NCBI GenBank assembly: GCA_964344035.1
Contig: CAYFLK010000063.1
Location: 1 to 21,645 of the forward strand
From: UBA1014 sp964344035
GTDB taxonomy: Bacteria; SAR324; NAC60-12
DNA length: 21,645 nucleotides
Direction of reading: 5' to 3'
Shown here: positions 1-7,470 of the stretch, piece after piece
Layout: each line of letters opens with the position of its first letter
Position numbering within the stretch: the stretch's first letter is position 1
Notes under the pieces: model-generated
What the model was told of the DNA's origin: nothing
What the model saw: the letters and a program-made list of their open reading frames with translations, nothing else
The model's database searches: none
Program-made: the position numbers and the translations under genes

Positions 1-205
1 TTTATCAAATTAATCAAAGAGATATGACTGATCACTTAAGGGAACTTCGGTTTAAGAATTGCTCAATTTAGGTTTTAATTAGGTTATATATTACAGCTTT
101 TTCACATTCTCTCTATTTCCCTCGCAGTGTGGGTAATGGCGAGAATTTGAAGTTGCAGTACTGAGTAGGACAGATGTTCAGGGTTGCAATGTTTGTTCTC
201 ATGGA

Positions 206-253
206 CCTGAATCGGTAGTAATTCAGGAATCATTTTCAAAATCTTTTTTGAAA
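206..253 (+). promoter_or_regulatory. Two hairpins in the leader of the small-protein/repeat-protein operon
   Basis: The leader carries two perfect inverted repeats. The first pairs CCTGAAT (206-212) with ATTCAGG (221-227) around an 8-base loop. The second pairs TTTCAAAA (234-241) with TTTTGAAA (246-253) around a 4-base loop. The second overlaps the first bases of the AAAGGA ribosome binding site (251-256) of the gene starting at 265, so folding could limit translation or protect the 5' end. The second stem is all A/T except one pair and would be weak. No protein-binding motif or known riboswitch is recognised here, and I see no convincing promoter in 1-205. Confidence 0.35.
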
Positions 254-264
254 GGAACCAGCGT

Positions 265-402
265 ATGGCACAAAATGCAGCAGCTGCCCAGGCTTTGATC
301 ATCAAAGCTAGGGCCGACTCGAATCTGGCAAAAGCGAAACAGGTGGCAAATGCAACGAGACGTACCATGCTTAAGCCACGCCTGGAACTGAAAACTAACT
401 GA
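265..402 (+). CDS. 45-residue basic small protein of unknown function
   Basis: I do not recognise this protein. It begins MAQNAAAAQALIIKARADSN and ends LKPRLELKTN. It is Ala-rich in its first third and strongly basic after residue 14, with Lys and Arg spread along what would be an amphipathic helix. It has no Cys, no signal peptide and no membrane segment. The ATG has a good ribosome binding site, AAAGGA at 251-256, spaced 8 bases. The stop lies 17 bases before the next gene, which has its own AAGGAG site, so the two are almost certainly co-translated from one transcript. Its neighbour also starts with Met-Ala-Gln but is very acidic, so a charge-based partnership (chaperone, or a small cargo of the exporter) is possible but is inference. 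It is too short to have been listed by a length-filtered gene caller. Confidence 0.6.
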   Translation: MAQNAAAAQALIIKARADSNLAKAKQVANATRRTMLKPRLELKTN

Positions 403-419
403 TTCACAAGGAGAATATT

Positions 420-1628
420 ATGGCACAAGAACCGAATCTAGATATGGGGCCAGAACCGGGTGGCGGTCCAGGAGAGCCCATCATGAATGAAGATGGTTCC
501 GGCAGCATGACTCATCCTGACGGCTCCGTAGATACTTGGAACGCGGACGGTTCCGGCAGTCATACGAGTCCGGATGGTTCCGTAGACACGTGGAATCCTG
601 GCGGCTCCGGTAGCCATACGAGCCCGGATGGCACTTCGTCGACATGGGACGGTGAAGGTAATGGCACATTTGCCAATGCGGATGGATCGTCAGGCACTTA
701 CAATGCCGACGGGTCCGGGACATGGAATGGTCCAGACGGATCATCGTCCACCTGGGATGGTGAAGGAAACGGCACATACAACGGGCCCGATGGTTCTTCA
801 GGGACGTTCAATGCTGATGGTTCTAGCACTCACACCGATCCAAACGGGAACAATGAAAGCGTGGATGCTGAGGGTAACGTAAGTTATTCAGGTGCGGATG
901 GAAATCCCATGGATCCTGCTCCCCCGCCTCCAGGGGAATATCCCCAGGAAGACGGTTCCGTTGTCAATATTGGAGATGATGGAACAATGAGTCACACAGA
1001 ACCGGATGGCACAGTTCATTCCCACAATGCGGATGGTTCAGAAAGTTCAAACTGGCCTGACGGTTCAAGCGAAATCATCAATGATGATGGTTCAGGCAGT
1101 TATACCGGAGCTGACGGGTCAACGGCCAGTTGGGACGGCGAGGGTAATGGGACCTTTACCGGCTCTGATGGATCTTCTGCATCCTTCAGTGCGGATGGCT
1201 CCGGATCTTTCACCGCCGCGGACGGCTCAACCGGGACAATGAATGCTGACGGTTCAGGGTCCTATCAAGGCGCGGATGGAAGTTCTGGAACTATGAATCC
1301 TGATGGTTCAGGATCCTTTACTGATGCCGAAGGTAACACTATGGAATGGGAAGCAGGGGACATGCCTCCAATGCCGGACAGTATTGCCGACAGTCCATTG
1401 GGTGATGTTCTTGAAGGTGCACTGGGTGACACGTGTGGAGATGCTCCCATGGATATACCTCAAGATACCGGTGCGGATGCTATGGATGCAAGCCTGGCCG
1501 GTGGTGACGCGGCCGGTGCACCAGCCGCTGCTCCTGAAGGTGCTCCGCCTTCAATGGATGAACCGGTCGTCGTGGATGCAGATGAAGATGTTGGCGAACC
1601 TGACTTCCAGGTTGATGATGTAGCCTAG
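420..1628 (+). CDS. Acidic Asp-Gly-Ser nonapeptide-repeat protein, candidate type I secretion substrate
   Basis: This is a 402-residue, very acidic protein with almost no Lys or Arg and a single Cys near residue 357. Residues 1-22 are a Pro/Gly-rich lead, 23-310 are tandem 18-residue units, and 311-402 are a Met/Ala/Pro/Asp-rich tail ending DFQVDDVA. There is no N-terminal signal peptide, which fits type I export, whose signal is C-terminal and uncleaved. The start is supported by AAGGAG (408-413) spaced 6 bases from the ATG. The exporter-type genes downstream (ABC transporter and HlyD-type adaptor) make secretion or surface display the likely fate, but this is inferred from context. The repeats are not canonical RTX (GGxGxDxhx), though length and register match that class. 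The codon pattern is varied between repeats, so protein-level selection rather than recent DNA duplication maintains them. Alternative: an intracellular or cell-envelope polyanion. Confidence 0.85.
   Translation: MAQEPNLDMGPEPGGGPGEPIMNEDGSGSMTHPDGSVDTWNADGSGSHTSPDGSVDTWNPGGSGSHTSPDGTSSTWDGEGNGTFANADGSSGTYNADGSGTWNGPDGSSSTWDGEGNGTYNGPDGSSGTFNADGSSTHTDPNGNNESVDAEGNVSYSGADGNPMDPAPPPPGEYPQEDGSVVNIGDDGTMSHTEPDGTVHSHNADGSESSNWPDGSSEIINDDGSGSYTGADGSTASWDGEGNGTFTGSDGSSASFSADGSGSFTAADGSTGTMNADGSGSYQGADGSSGTMNPDGSGSFTDAEGNTMEWEAGDMPPMPDSIADSPLGDVLEGALGDTCGDAPMDIPQDTGADAMDASLAGGDAAGAPAAAPEGAPPSMDEPVVVDADEDVGEPDFQVDDVA
486..1349 (+). repeat. Sixteen 54-bp (18-residue) tandem coding repeats, each two nonapeptides
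   Basis: Units start at residues 23, 41, 59, 77 and so on to 293 of the acidic protein. A typical unit is NADGSGSYTGADGSSGTM. Asp-Gly-Ser occupies positions 3-5 and 12-14, so the basic period is nine residues, with an aromatic or Met commonly at positions 8 and 18. Some units replace the first half with DGEGNGT. A Pro-rich unit (residues 167-184) breaks the pattern but is itself exactly 18 residues and keeps Asp-Gly-Ser at positions 12-14, so the register runs unbroken through all sixteen units. Confidence 0.9.
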
Positions 1629-1650
1629 GATCAGCACCCTGTCGGGGATT

Positions 1651-1688
1651 AAAAGGTGATGCAGTTCGACTGCATCACCTTTTTTTTT
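1651..1688 (+). terminator. Strong intrinsic terminator after the repeat-protein gene
   Basis: A perfect 14-base stem, AAAAGGTGATGCAG (1651-1664) against CTGCATCACCTTTT (1670-1683), closes a 5-base loop and runs into a tract of nine or more T. It lies 22 bases after the stop of the repeat protein and should separate its transcript from the transporter genes, or let them be expressed at a lower level by read-through. Confidence 0.93.
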
Positions 1689-1842
1689 GAGCTTTTCATT
1701 TGTCTAAAATCGGATGAACCTTAACAAGTTTTGATCCTGCAGACTTATTTTGACATCACAGGGATTGCTGCAGCGTTAAATCAGCGTGAACATAAATTGT
1801 CTGCAACAGTCCGATTAATACCCTTCAATGAGATAACCTATA

Positions 1843-4011
1843 ATGTTCAATAAGAAGCAGAATGATATTCTTGTTGACCACTGGTTGGCCTACTGTGTTT
1901 CTCTTTCAATAAGAAGACATGGGGTCTATTTAAACCGTGAGGAAATTGATAAATATTTCCCTGTAAATCAATCCCCAAAATCATTCAATGAATTGAATGA
2001 TTATCTTGCATAAAAAAAACTTGAAGCAAAAATTATTAATTTTTCAATAAATGACTTGAAGAGTAAAGATTATGTGCTTCCTTGTACTGTTCCTTTGGCA
2101 AACGGAGGATCTGTTATACTATTAAGATTTGAGAAAAATGAAGCTGGATATGCTGTAAAAATACTGGATCCTCTTGATACGGAAGGAAAGCAGAATGTTA
2201 TTCAAATTGACGAATTTGAAAAACTTTGGAAAAACACTGTAATCTTAGTAAATGTAATACGTGGGAAAGAAAGTAAGGAAAGGTTTTTTGATATTACCTG
2301 GTTCTTACCAGAATTGTGGAAAAACAGATTTGTTTTGATTTGTGCAGTTCTTTTGTCATTTATACTAAATGTTTTAGCTTTTACTCCGATAATTTTTATT
2401 CAGATAGCATTGGATAAGGTTGTAGGTTACAAGGCAATATCTACTTTATATGTATTAACATTTGGGGTTTTTATTGCTCTTTTATTTAATGCGGGAATGG
2501 GATTTATACGTGAATACATATTTAATTATGTAGGTGATAAAATCGAAGCCAGAATATCAGGTGATATATTTGACAAACTGTTGGGGCTTCCACTGCAGTC
2601 TGTACAGGGTGAAAACATCGGCAGGTTTGAACGTTCAATTCAGTCAGTAAATTCATTAAGAAACAACATTGTCACCCGCATCTTCCGCGGCATCTTTGAT
2701 CTGACCGCGGTTTTAGTATATCTGCCGATATTGTTTGTGTATAATATCCTGATGGGCTTGATTGTACTTGGGTTCGCAATTTTTATGGGATTGAGTAGAA
2801 TTATATTTAAGAGCATAGAAAAGAAAACCGGAGAAGATCTTTCCCAAATTGAATCAAACAGAAATAAAATACTTCGTGAAACTTTGAGCGGAATGACTAT
2901 TGTGAAAGCTCTGGGAGAAGAAGAGGCGCAACGTAAAAAATGGAGAGAAAATTCCGCCGCTTCGATCAGGGTTAAAGGAAAGAAGAACAAAATCACCAGC
3001 ACTTCAAATGAGTTTAATGGTTTATTACAGCAGTTAATGACAGTAACAGTTATATTTACGGGGATTCAACTGGTTTTCAGCGGTGACATGTCGGCGGGGT
3101 CGATAATTGCCATAAACATGGTAGGAGGCAGATTGGTGGCACCAGTGATTGCGGCTATCACCATGATATCTGTAAGAAGCCAAATATACGGCATGATTAC
3201 GCAACTGGGTGAAATATGGAACAAAGATCCCGAACGATTAGGTGCTGGCACTCACTCCAATATCCACGGGAAGTATTCATTGTCAAATGTATCCATCAAT
3301 TTTGGAGAAATAAAAGCATTAAATGGGGTTACAATCGATATGGCCCCAAATTCAAAAATTGCCGTAGTTAGACCTTCTGGCGCGGGTAAAAGCACTTTGC
3401 TTAATCTGTTCGCAGGCGTTTTCCCGCCGACTGAAGGTACTCTTGATATCGATGGAATCAGAATCACTCAATTGGATTTGTCTCATTACCGCTCACAGGT
3501 AATGCTCTTGACAAACAATCCTATTTTCTTTTCAGGTACTATTGAAGATAATTTATTTCGTGTATCACCAAGAGTTGGACACCGTGAACTTGAAGAAATA
3601 TTCAAGATATCGGGATTTTCCGAACACTTAAATAAATTGCCGGATGGGATTCGTACTGAAATTGATGGAACAGCAACGGCATTAACAAGTACTACCGCGC
3701 ATTTATTGGCACTTGCAAGAGCCCTGCTTGTTGATCCAAGAGTATTATTGATGGATGAATTTACAGACTCTCTTGACATAGCTTCACGTCTGAAGCTGGA
3801 GGATAATTTGAAGGCAATTTCAAATGATCGCACCTTGATCAATGTCAGTCATGAACTCAATTCAATTTCATCATATGATAAGATAATTGTCCTAAATGAG
3901 GGGAGAGTTGTTGGATATGATAGACACGAGCAATTGCTTCTGAATTGTGAGACCTATCAGCAAATGTGGGAAAATGAAAGAAAGTTGTTTAAAATAGAGA
4001 GCAAATTGTAA
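1843..4011 (+). pseudogene. HlyB/LapB-type type I secretion ABC transporter, interrupted by an in-frame TAA and with a degenerate ATPase
   Basis: The frame opens at ATG 1843, stops at TAA 2011-2013 (codon 57) and continues open to 4011. Read through, it gives 722 residues, the usual length of HlyB/LapB exporters. The first ~130 residues fit the C39-like domain without a catalytic Cys found in such proteins (the stretch around IRRHGVYLNREE matches its helical part). The TAA falls where one base change from CAA (Gln) would restore it. A transmembrane region follows (helices from about residue 160 to 445 of the full frame), then the ATPase. Counted from TTG 2056, Walker A reads VVRPSGAGKST (first Gly is Arg439; Lys445 kept), the Q-loop Gln is replaced near 487-488 (LLTNNPIFF), the signature is LTSTT (543-547) instead of LSGGQ, while Walker B Asp567-Glu568 and the switch His599 remain. 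Downstream re-initiation at TTG 2056 has no visible ribosome binding site. It is A+T-rich relative to neighbours. It may be a decaying gene, a read-through gene, or the inactive half of a heterodimer. Confidence 0.8.
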
Positions 4012-4016
4012 AATAT

Positions 4017-5780
4017 ATGCCTGCAACAAACCCACTAAAACCTAAAATTGTTGAATTGAGAAAAGGAGATTACCTTTTTCAAGAAGGAACTGAAGCGACC
4101 TTTGCTTATGTTCTTGTAGAGGGTTCTATTGAGATTGTCAGAAAATCTGCTGAAGGGGAACAAACTCTTGGACGCGTGGAGAAAGGATCCATATTTGGTG
4201 AAATGGCAATTATTGACGGCTCTCCCAGGAGTGCTTCCGCCAGAGCTGAAGGCAAATGTAAAGTACAGGAGGTAGACAAGAAAGCATTTCTCAAATTTTT
4301 ATCTAATAAACCGGAAGCTGCCCTGAATATGATGGTCAGGTTATCCGGTTATGTCCGCGCAGCAGACAAGCGGGTCGCGGGGAGCATGCTTGACATGAGT
4401 AACGGCAGCGAACAGACGGCTGTACCGGCGCCTGTAGATACTAAAGAGATTAAAGATGTACATCATCTTGAAGATACTGAGTCAATCTACTCCAGTCCGC
4501 CTTCCAGGCCAGTATTAATTACTGCTGTCAGTATATTGACCTTTATCCTGGTCATGGCTGTTTGGGGTTCATTTACATTTGTTGATAAAACAGTTTCAAC
4601 TCGCGGGAAATTTACTAACACTGCACCTAATATTGAAATTCAATCAAGTAGCAGCTCTGTAATCAAGGAGATGTATCTGGAACGCGGTAAGTTTGTAAAT
4701 AAAGGGGATATTATTGCTGTGCTGGATGGTACAGTAGTTAATGCAAACCTGAAAATTGTGCAGGATAAAATAAATATACTGAAAAATAAAATTCTCAGGA
4801 TAAAACTACAAAAAGAAGCAATTACTATCGGGGCTTTAAAAGGAGAAAACAATACAATTTTATCGCGAGTCAATGAACTAGATTCAATCAACCGGGAAAT
4901 TTTAAGCAAGCATTTTGACGAATTTATACTCAAGATGAATTTGTTTTCAGCTGACTTGTCCAGGCTTGACAATGAAATATCCTCATTGATTAAAGACCAC
5001 AAACTTATCAGAGACCAGTTAAATATTAAAATACAAATTGAAGAAGGAAAAAGGAAATTATACAGCAATAATGTCGGTTCATTGATGGAAGTTCTTAATT
5101 CAACGGATCAACGTATCTCGGTTAATCGACAATTGCGTTCAACCTCGAGCAACATAGAGAAACTGAAGTCAGCGAAAAATTCAATTATTGCTGGAAGAAA
5201 AACATATTTAGCGGAACAATATGCCGGGATAGCGGAGGATCTGTCCGCGCACATGGATCAGTTGCTTCAACTGGAAGAGGAATTGACTAAAAATCAATTG
5301 GAGAAAAATAATCTGTCAGTAAAATCACCAGTTGATGGAGTAGTCCTAAATATGCCGACTATGACAGCAGGTTCCATTGTCAACAAGGGGGAGCCGATTG
5401 TGACATTAGTAAGATCCGGTCTGCCGTTGGTGCTGGAGATAGATATCGACCCGAAAGACGTGAGTGATTTGTTCTACGGAGATCCTGTATCAGTGAAACT
5501 GGATGCCCTTCCTTTTCAACAGTTTGGAGACCTGTCAGGGACACTCATTTTTATATCGGATGATACCGTGCCGGCATCTCTTCAAGGAGAACCGGGAGCA
5601 TATTACCGGGGCCGGGTTAATATTGAACAATCAGAAATGTTAAAATTACCTGAAGATTTTGATTTGACTGCTGGAATGCTTGCATCAGCTGATTTAAAAG
5701 TAGGCAAGAGGAGATTAATTACTTATTTTACACATCCAATAATCAAATCTCTATCCAGTGCCATGCGTGAACCAGACTGA
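4017..5780 (+). CDS. Membrane fusion protein (HlyD type) with an N-terminal cyclic-nucleotide-binding domain
   Basis: This 587-residue protein is the periplasmic adaptor of a type I secretion system, which normally links an inner-membrane ABC transporter to a TolC-like outer-membrane channel. Residues 8-120 form a cyclic-nucleotide-binding (CAP effector) fold with the phosphate-binding cassette FGEMAIIDGSPRSAS (60-74), including Glu62 and Arg71. A cytoplasmic linker follows, then one membrane helix at about 165-188. The HlyD part comprises the first lipoyl half (about 208-238), a long coiled-coil hairpin (about 240-430), the second lipoyl half (about 432-465, SPVDGVVLNMP) and a beta-barrel domain. 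The domain order places the nucleotide sensor in the cytoplasm. It starts 5 bases after the ABC transporter stop with only a weak ribosome binding site, so it is probably translationally coupled. The frame is intact, in contrast to its partner. HlyD proteins usually have only a short N-terminal tail, so the fusion is unusual; cAMP, cGMP or no ligand at all are possible. Confidence 0.88.
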   Translation: MPATNPLKPKIVELRKGDYLFQEGTEATFAYVLVEGSIEIVRKSAEGEQTLGRVEKGSIFGEMAIIDGSPRSASARAEGKCKVQEVDKKAFLKFLSNKPEAALNMMVRLSGYVRAADKRVAGSMLDMSNGSEQTAVPAPVDTKEIKDVHHLEDTESIYSSPPSRPVLITAVSILTFILVMAVWGSFTFVDKTVSTRGKFTNTAPNIEIQSSSSSVIKEMYLERGKFVNKGDIIAVLDGTVVNANLKIVQDKINILKNKILRIKLQKEAITIGALKGENNTILSRVNELDSINREILSKHFDEFILKMNLFSADLSRLDNEISSLIKDHKLIRDQLNIKIQIEEGKRKLYSNNVGSLMEVLNSTDQRISVNRQLRSTSSNIEKLKSAKNSIIAGRKTYLAEQYAGIAEDLSAHMDQLLQLEEELTKNQLEKNNLSVKSPVDGVVLNMPTMTAGSIVNKGEPIVTLVRSGLPLVLEIDIDPKDVSDLFYGDPVSVKLDALPFQQFGDLSGTLIFISDDTVPASLQGEPGAYYRGRVNIEQSEMLKLPEDFDLTAGMLASADLKVGKRRLITYFTHPIIKSLSSAMREPD

Positions 5781-5946
5781 ATAATAGAACCAATTATCAA
5801 CTTGTTATCTTCACCATTTACTCAAACTTCTATGGTGAGAATATCGTGTTATATCTCAATCAGATGAAACCCGTCCTTTATTCCTGTGGATTCCACTGTC
5901 CCCCGATTCTCCTCTACGCGAATCATCGTAAAGCTTTTGTATTAAA

Positions 5947-6003
5947 CTCCTGATCCACAAGGAGCGAAATATGGGCAGCCATTCATTAACGCATTTCGGG
6001 TGA
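5947..6003 (+). promoter_or_regulatory. Ten-residue open frame with a strong but possibly sequestered ribosome binding site
   Basis: AAGGAG (5959-5964) precedes ATG 5971 by 6 bases and the frame reads MGSHSLTHFG before TGA (6001-6003). CTCCT (5947-5951) can pair with AGGAG (5960-5964) across an 8-base loop and hide the site. It could be a leader peptide, the start of a lost gene, or chance. It lies upstream of the probable promoter at 6043-6051, so it need not belong to the dioxygenase transcript. Confidence 0.25.
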
Positions 6004-6042
6004 AAAATAACTCTCCTATTAAAGTTATGCTCAGGTGTGTAG

Positions 6043-6051
6043 TGGTATAAT
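6043..6051 (+). promoter_or_regulatory. Extended -10 promoter-like site upstream of the dioxygenase gene
   Basis: TGGTATAAT is a perfect extended -10 (TGnTATAAT). No good -35 is seen at the expected distance, which extended -10 promoters tolerate. Transcription would start near 6058 and leave a leader of about 135 bases before ATG 6193. Confidence 0.4.
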
Positions 6052-6192
6052 TAATACTCCCACAAATTGCGGTACGCCTTACATTTTATCTTCGTTTCAA
6101 AAAACCGATATTCAAGGCTGTTACAAACAACAAAAAATTTCTTTATCAGACACTACCCCGGCATCTCCCCTGAGTTATCTGGAAGCAATATT

Positions 6193-7380
6193 ATGGAAAT
6201 CCCACCTCCCCCGGTTCCTGATTTCTGCACTTATCCCATGAACCCCAAAATCTCGGGTGTGGTAAAGCTGCCTGATTCCCTTAAAGTTACCTGGCATAAC
6301 GGTCATTCCGGTGAGTTCGATAACATCTGGTTAAGGGATAACTGCCCCTGCAAGCAATGCTGTCACTCGGTGACAAGGGAGCAGGTATTTGAAATCTTTT
6401 CACATCCTGATGACTTTTCAATTATTTATACGGAAGTCATGAAATCCGGTGCTTTGCGGATTTTATGGAGTCACAAACGGCATGAGAGCTTATATCACCC
6501 GGGATGACTGAGGGCGCACTGTTATTCGGCAAAAGCACAGAGTTCACGCACAGAAAAACAAATCAAGGTGTGGGGATGTGAAATGCAGCAGGAACTTCCG
6601 GAGTTTGAATATGAAGACCTGATCAAATATGATTCAATGTTGCTTGATTGGCTGCGTACCCTCAGGGATAGCGGCATCACCATGCTCCGTCGAACTCCGG
6701 GTGAGAAATCTTCATTGGAGATTCTTGTGAATAGGATTTCCTTTGTGCGGAGAACCAATTTCGGAGAATTTTTCGAGGTAAAAAACCTGGAAGAAACCAA
6801 CACAAACGCAAACACTGCTTTGCGGCTGCCCTTGCATTGTGATCTTCCCACTCGCGAACTGCAGCCGGGATTCCAGTTTCTTCACTGCCTGCGGAACAGT
6901 GTCCGCGGGGGGGTATCCCTGATTGAGGACGGTTTCCGGATTGCAGAGACACTTAGCATGGAGAAGCCGGAATTTTTCCGGATACTCAGTTCCGTCAAGG
7001 TTGAATTCCGCAACACTGATCGTGAGTGTGATTATCGTTTCAAATCCCCGATGATTGTTCTGGATGATGAAGGTTCGATCCGTGAAATCCGGGCAGGAAA
7101 CTTTCTCAAAGGTCCTTTCACTATTCCCACGAAACAGATGAAATCGTTCTATGATGCTTACTGCCATTTCCACCGCATGTTATCCGAAGAGAGATTTCTG
7201 GTCCGTTTTCTTCTGAGTCCAGGCGACCTCCAGGTTTTCGACAACAGGCGTGTCTTGCATGCCCGGGAAGCTTTTGATCCAGATTCAGGAAACCGCTGGC
7301 TGCATGGATGCTATGTAGACACGGACGAAATCTTGTCAAGAATCCGGGTGTTGGAGCGTAATCATACGCAGCCGGTTTAA
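6193..7380 (+). pseudogene. Gamma-butyrobetaine/trimethyllysine dioxygenase-like gene, split by one in-frame TGA
   Basis: The product would be a 2-oxoglutarate- and Fe(II)-dependent hydroxylase related to BBOX1/TMLHE, which act in carnitine synthesis and need oxygen. The gene opens at ATG 6193 (GGAAG at 6181-6185), meets TGA at 6505-6507 and continues in the same frame to 7380. Read through it is 395 residues, close to the 387 of human BBOX1. The N-terminal zinc domain is intact (LRDNCPCKQCCH, with the later His before the TGA). The catalytic domain has the His-x-Asp pair (LPLHCDLP) and the distal His (VLHAREAF). The TGA lies just before LRAHCYS, where relatives have Trp or Phe before the Leu, so TGG to TGA is the simplest explanation. 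A re-start at ATG 6568 would give the catalytic domain alone without the zinc domain. TGA is used as a normal stop elsewhere, so recoding as Trp is unlikely. An oxygen-dependent enzyme is unexpected beside anaerobic oxidoreductase genes and may be acquired. Confidence 0.85.
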
Positions 7381-7426
7381 GCTCTCTTTTTTTATATATA
7401 TTCGTTTTTTCCTTTCATATCCTACA

Positions 7427-7450
7427 GGCGCATCTACATGGTGATGTGCC
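7427..7450. other. Hairpin between the dioxygenase gene and a minus-strand small gene
   Basis: GGCGCATC (7427-7434) pairs with GATGTGCC (7443-7450) through eight pairs, one of them G-T, with an 8-base loop. There is no adjacent T-run on the plus strand; on the minus strand the A/T-rich run lies some distance beyond it. It sits where two transcripts would converge, so it may aid termination, but it is not a textbook terminator. The rest of 7381-7735 holds the small minus-strand frame listed next. Confidence 0.3.
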
Positions 7451-7470
7451 TTGCCATGGCCTGTCGTGGT

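Larger units (their letters stand above)
5781..6192. other. Non-coding gap between the adaptor and the dioxygenase gene
   Basis: No gene of ordinary size is seen in these 412 bases and no intrinsic terminator with a U-tract follows the adaptor gene. The stretch holds a tiny translated-looking frame (5971-6003) and an extended -10 promoter-like site (6043-6051), listed separately. Confidence 0.5.

Noticed and set aside
137..157. Sigma-54 promoter (TGGC ... TTGCA) before the small protein gene
   Set aside because: The two boxes are 12 bases apart instead of the required 7, so the site would not fit.
102..428. 108-residue minus-strand frame in the leader region
   Set aside because: It overlaps the start of the well-initiated plus-strand genes, has no ribosome binding site and its composition looks like a complement shadow of the Ala/Lys-rich small protein.
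486..1349. 54-base tandem repeats as a CRISPR array or a non-coding satellite
   Set aside because: The frame is open throughout, third codon positions vary freely while Asp-Gly-Ser is kept, and there are no unique spacers between fixed repeats.
6505..6507. TGA read as Trp (alternative code) or selenocysteine
   Set aside because: TGA is the normal stop of other genes here (for example at 11126-11128 and 8969-8971), the position is aromatic rather than Cys in relatives, and I see no convincing SECIS-like hairpin after it.
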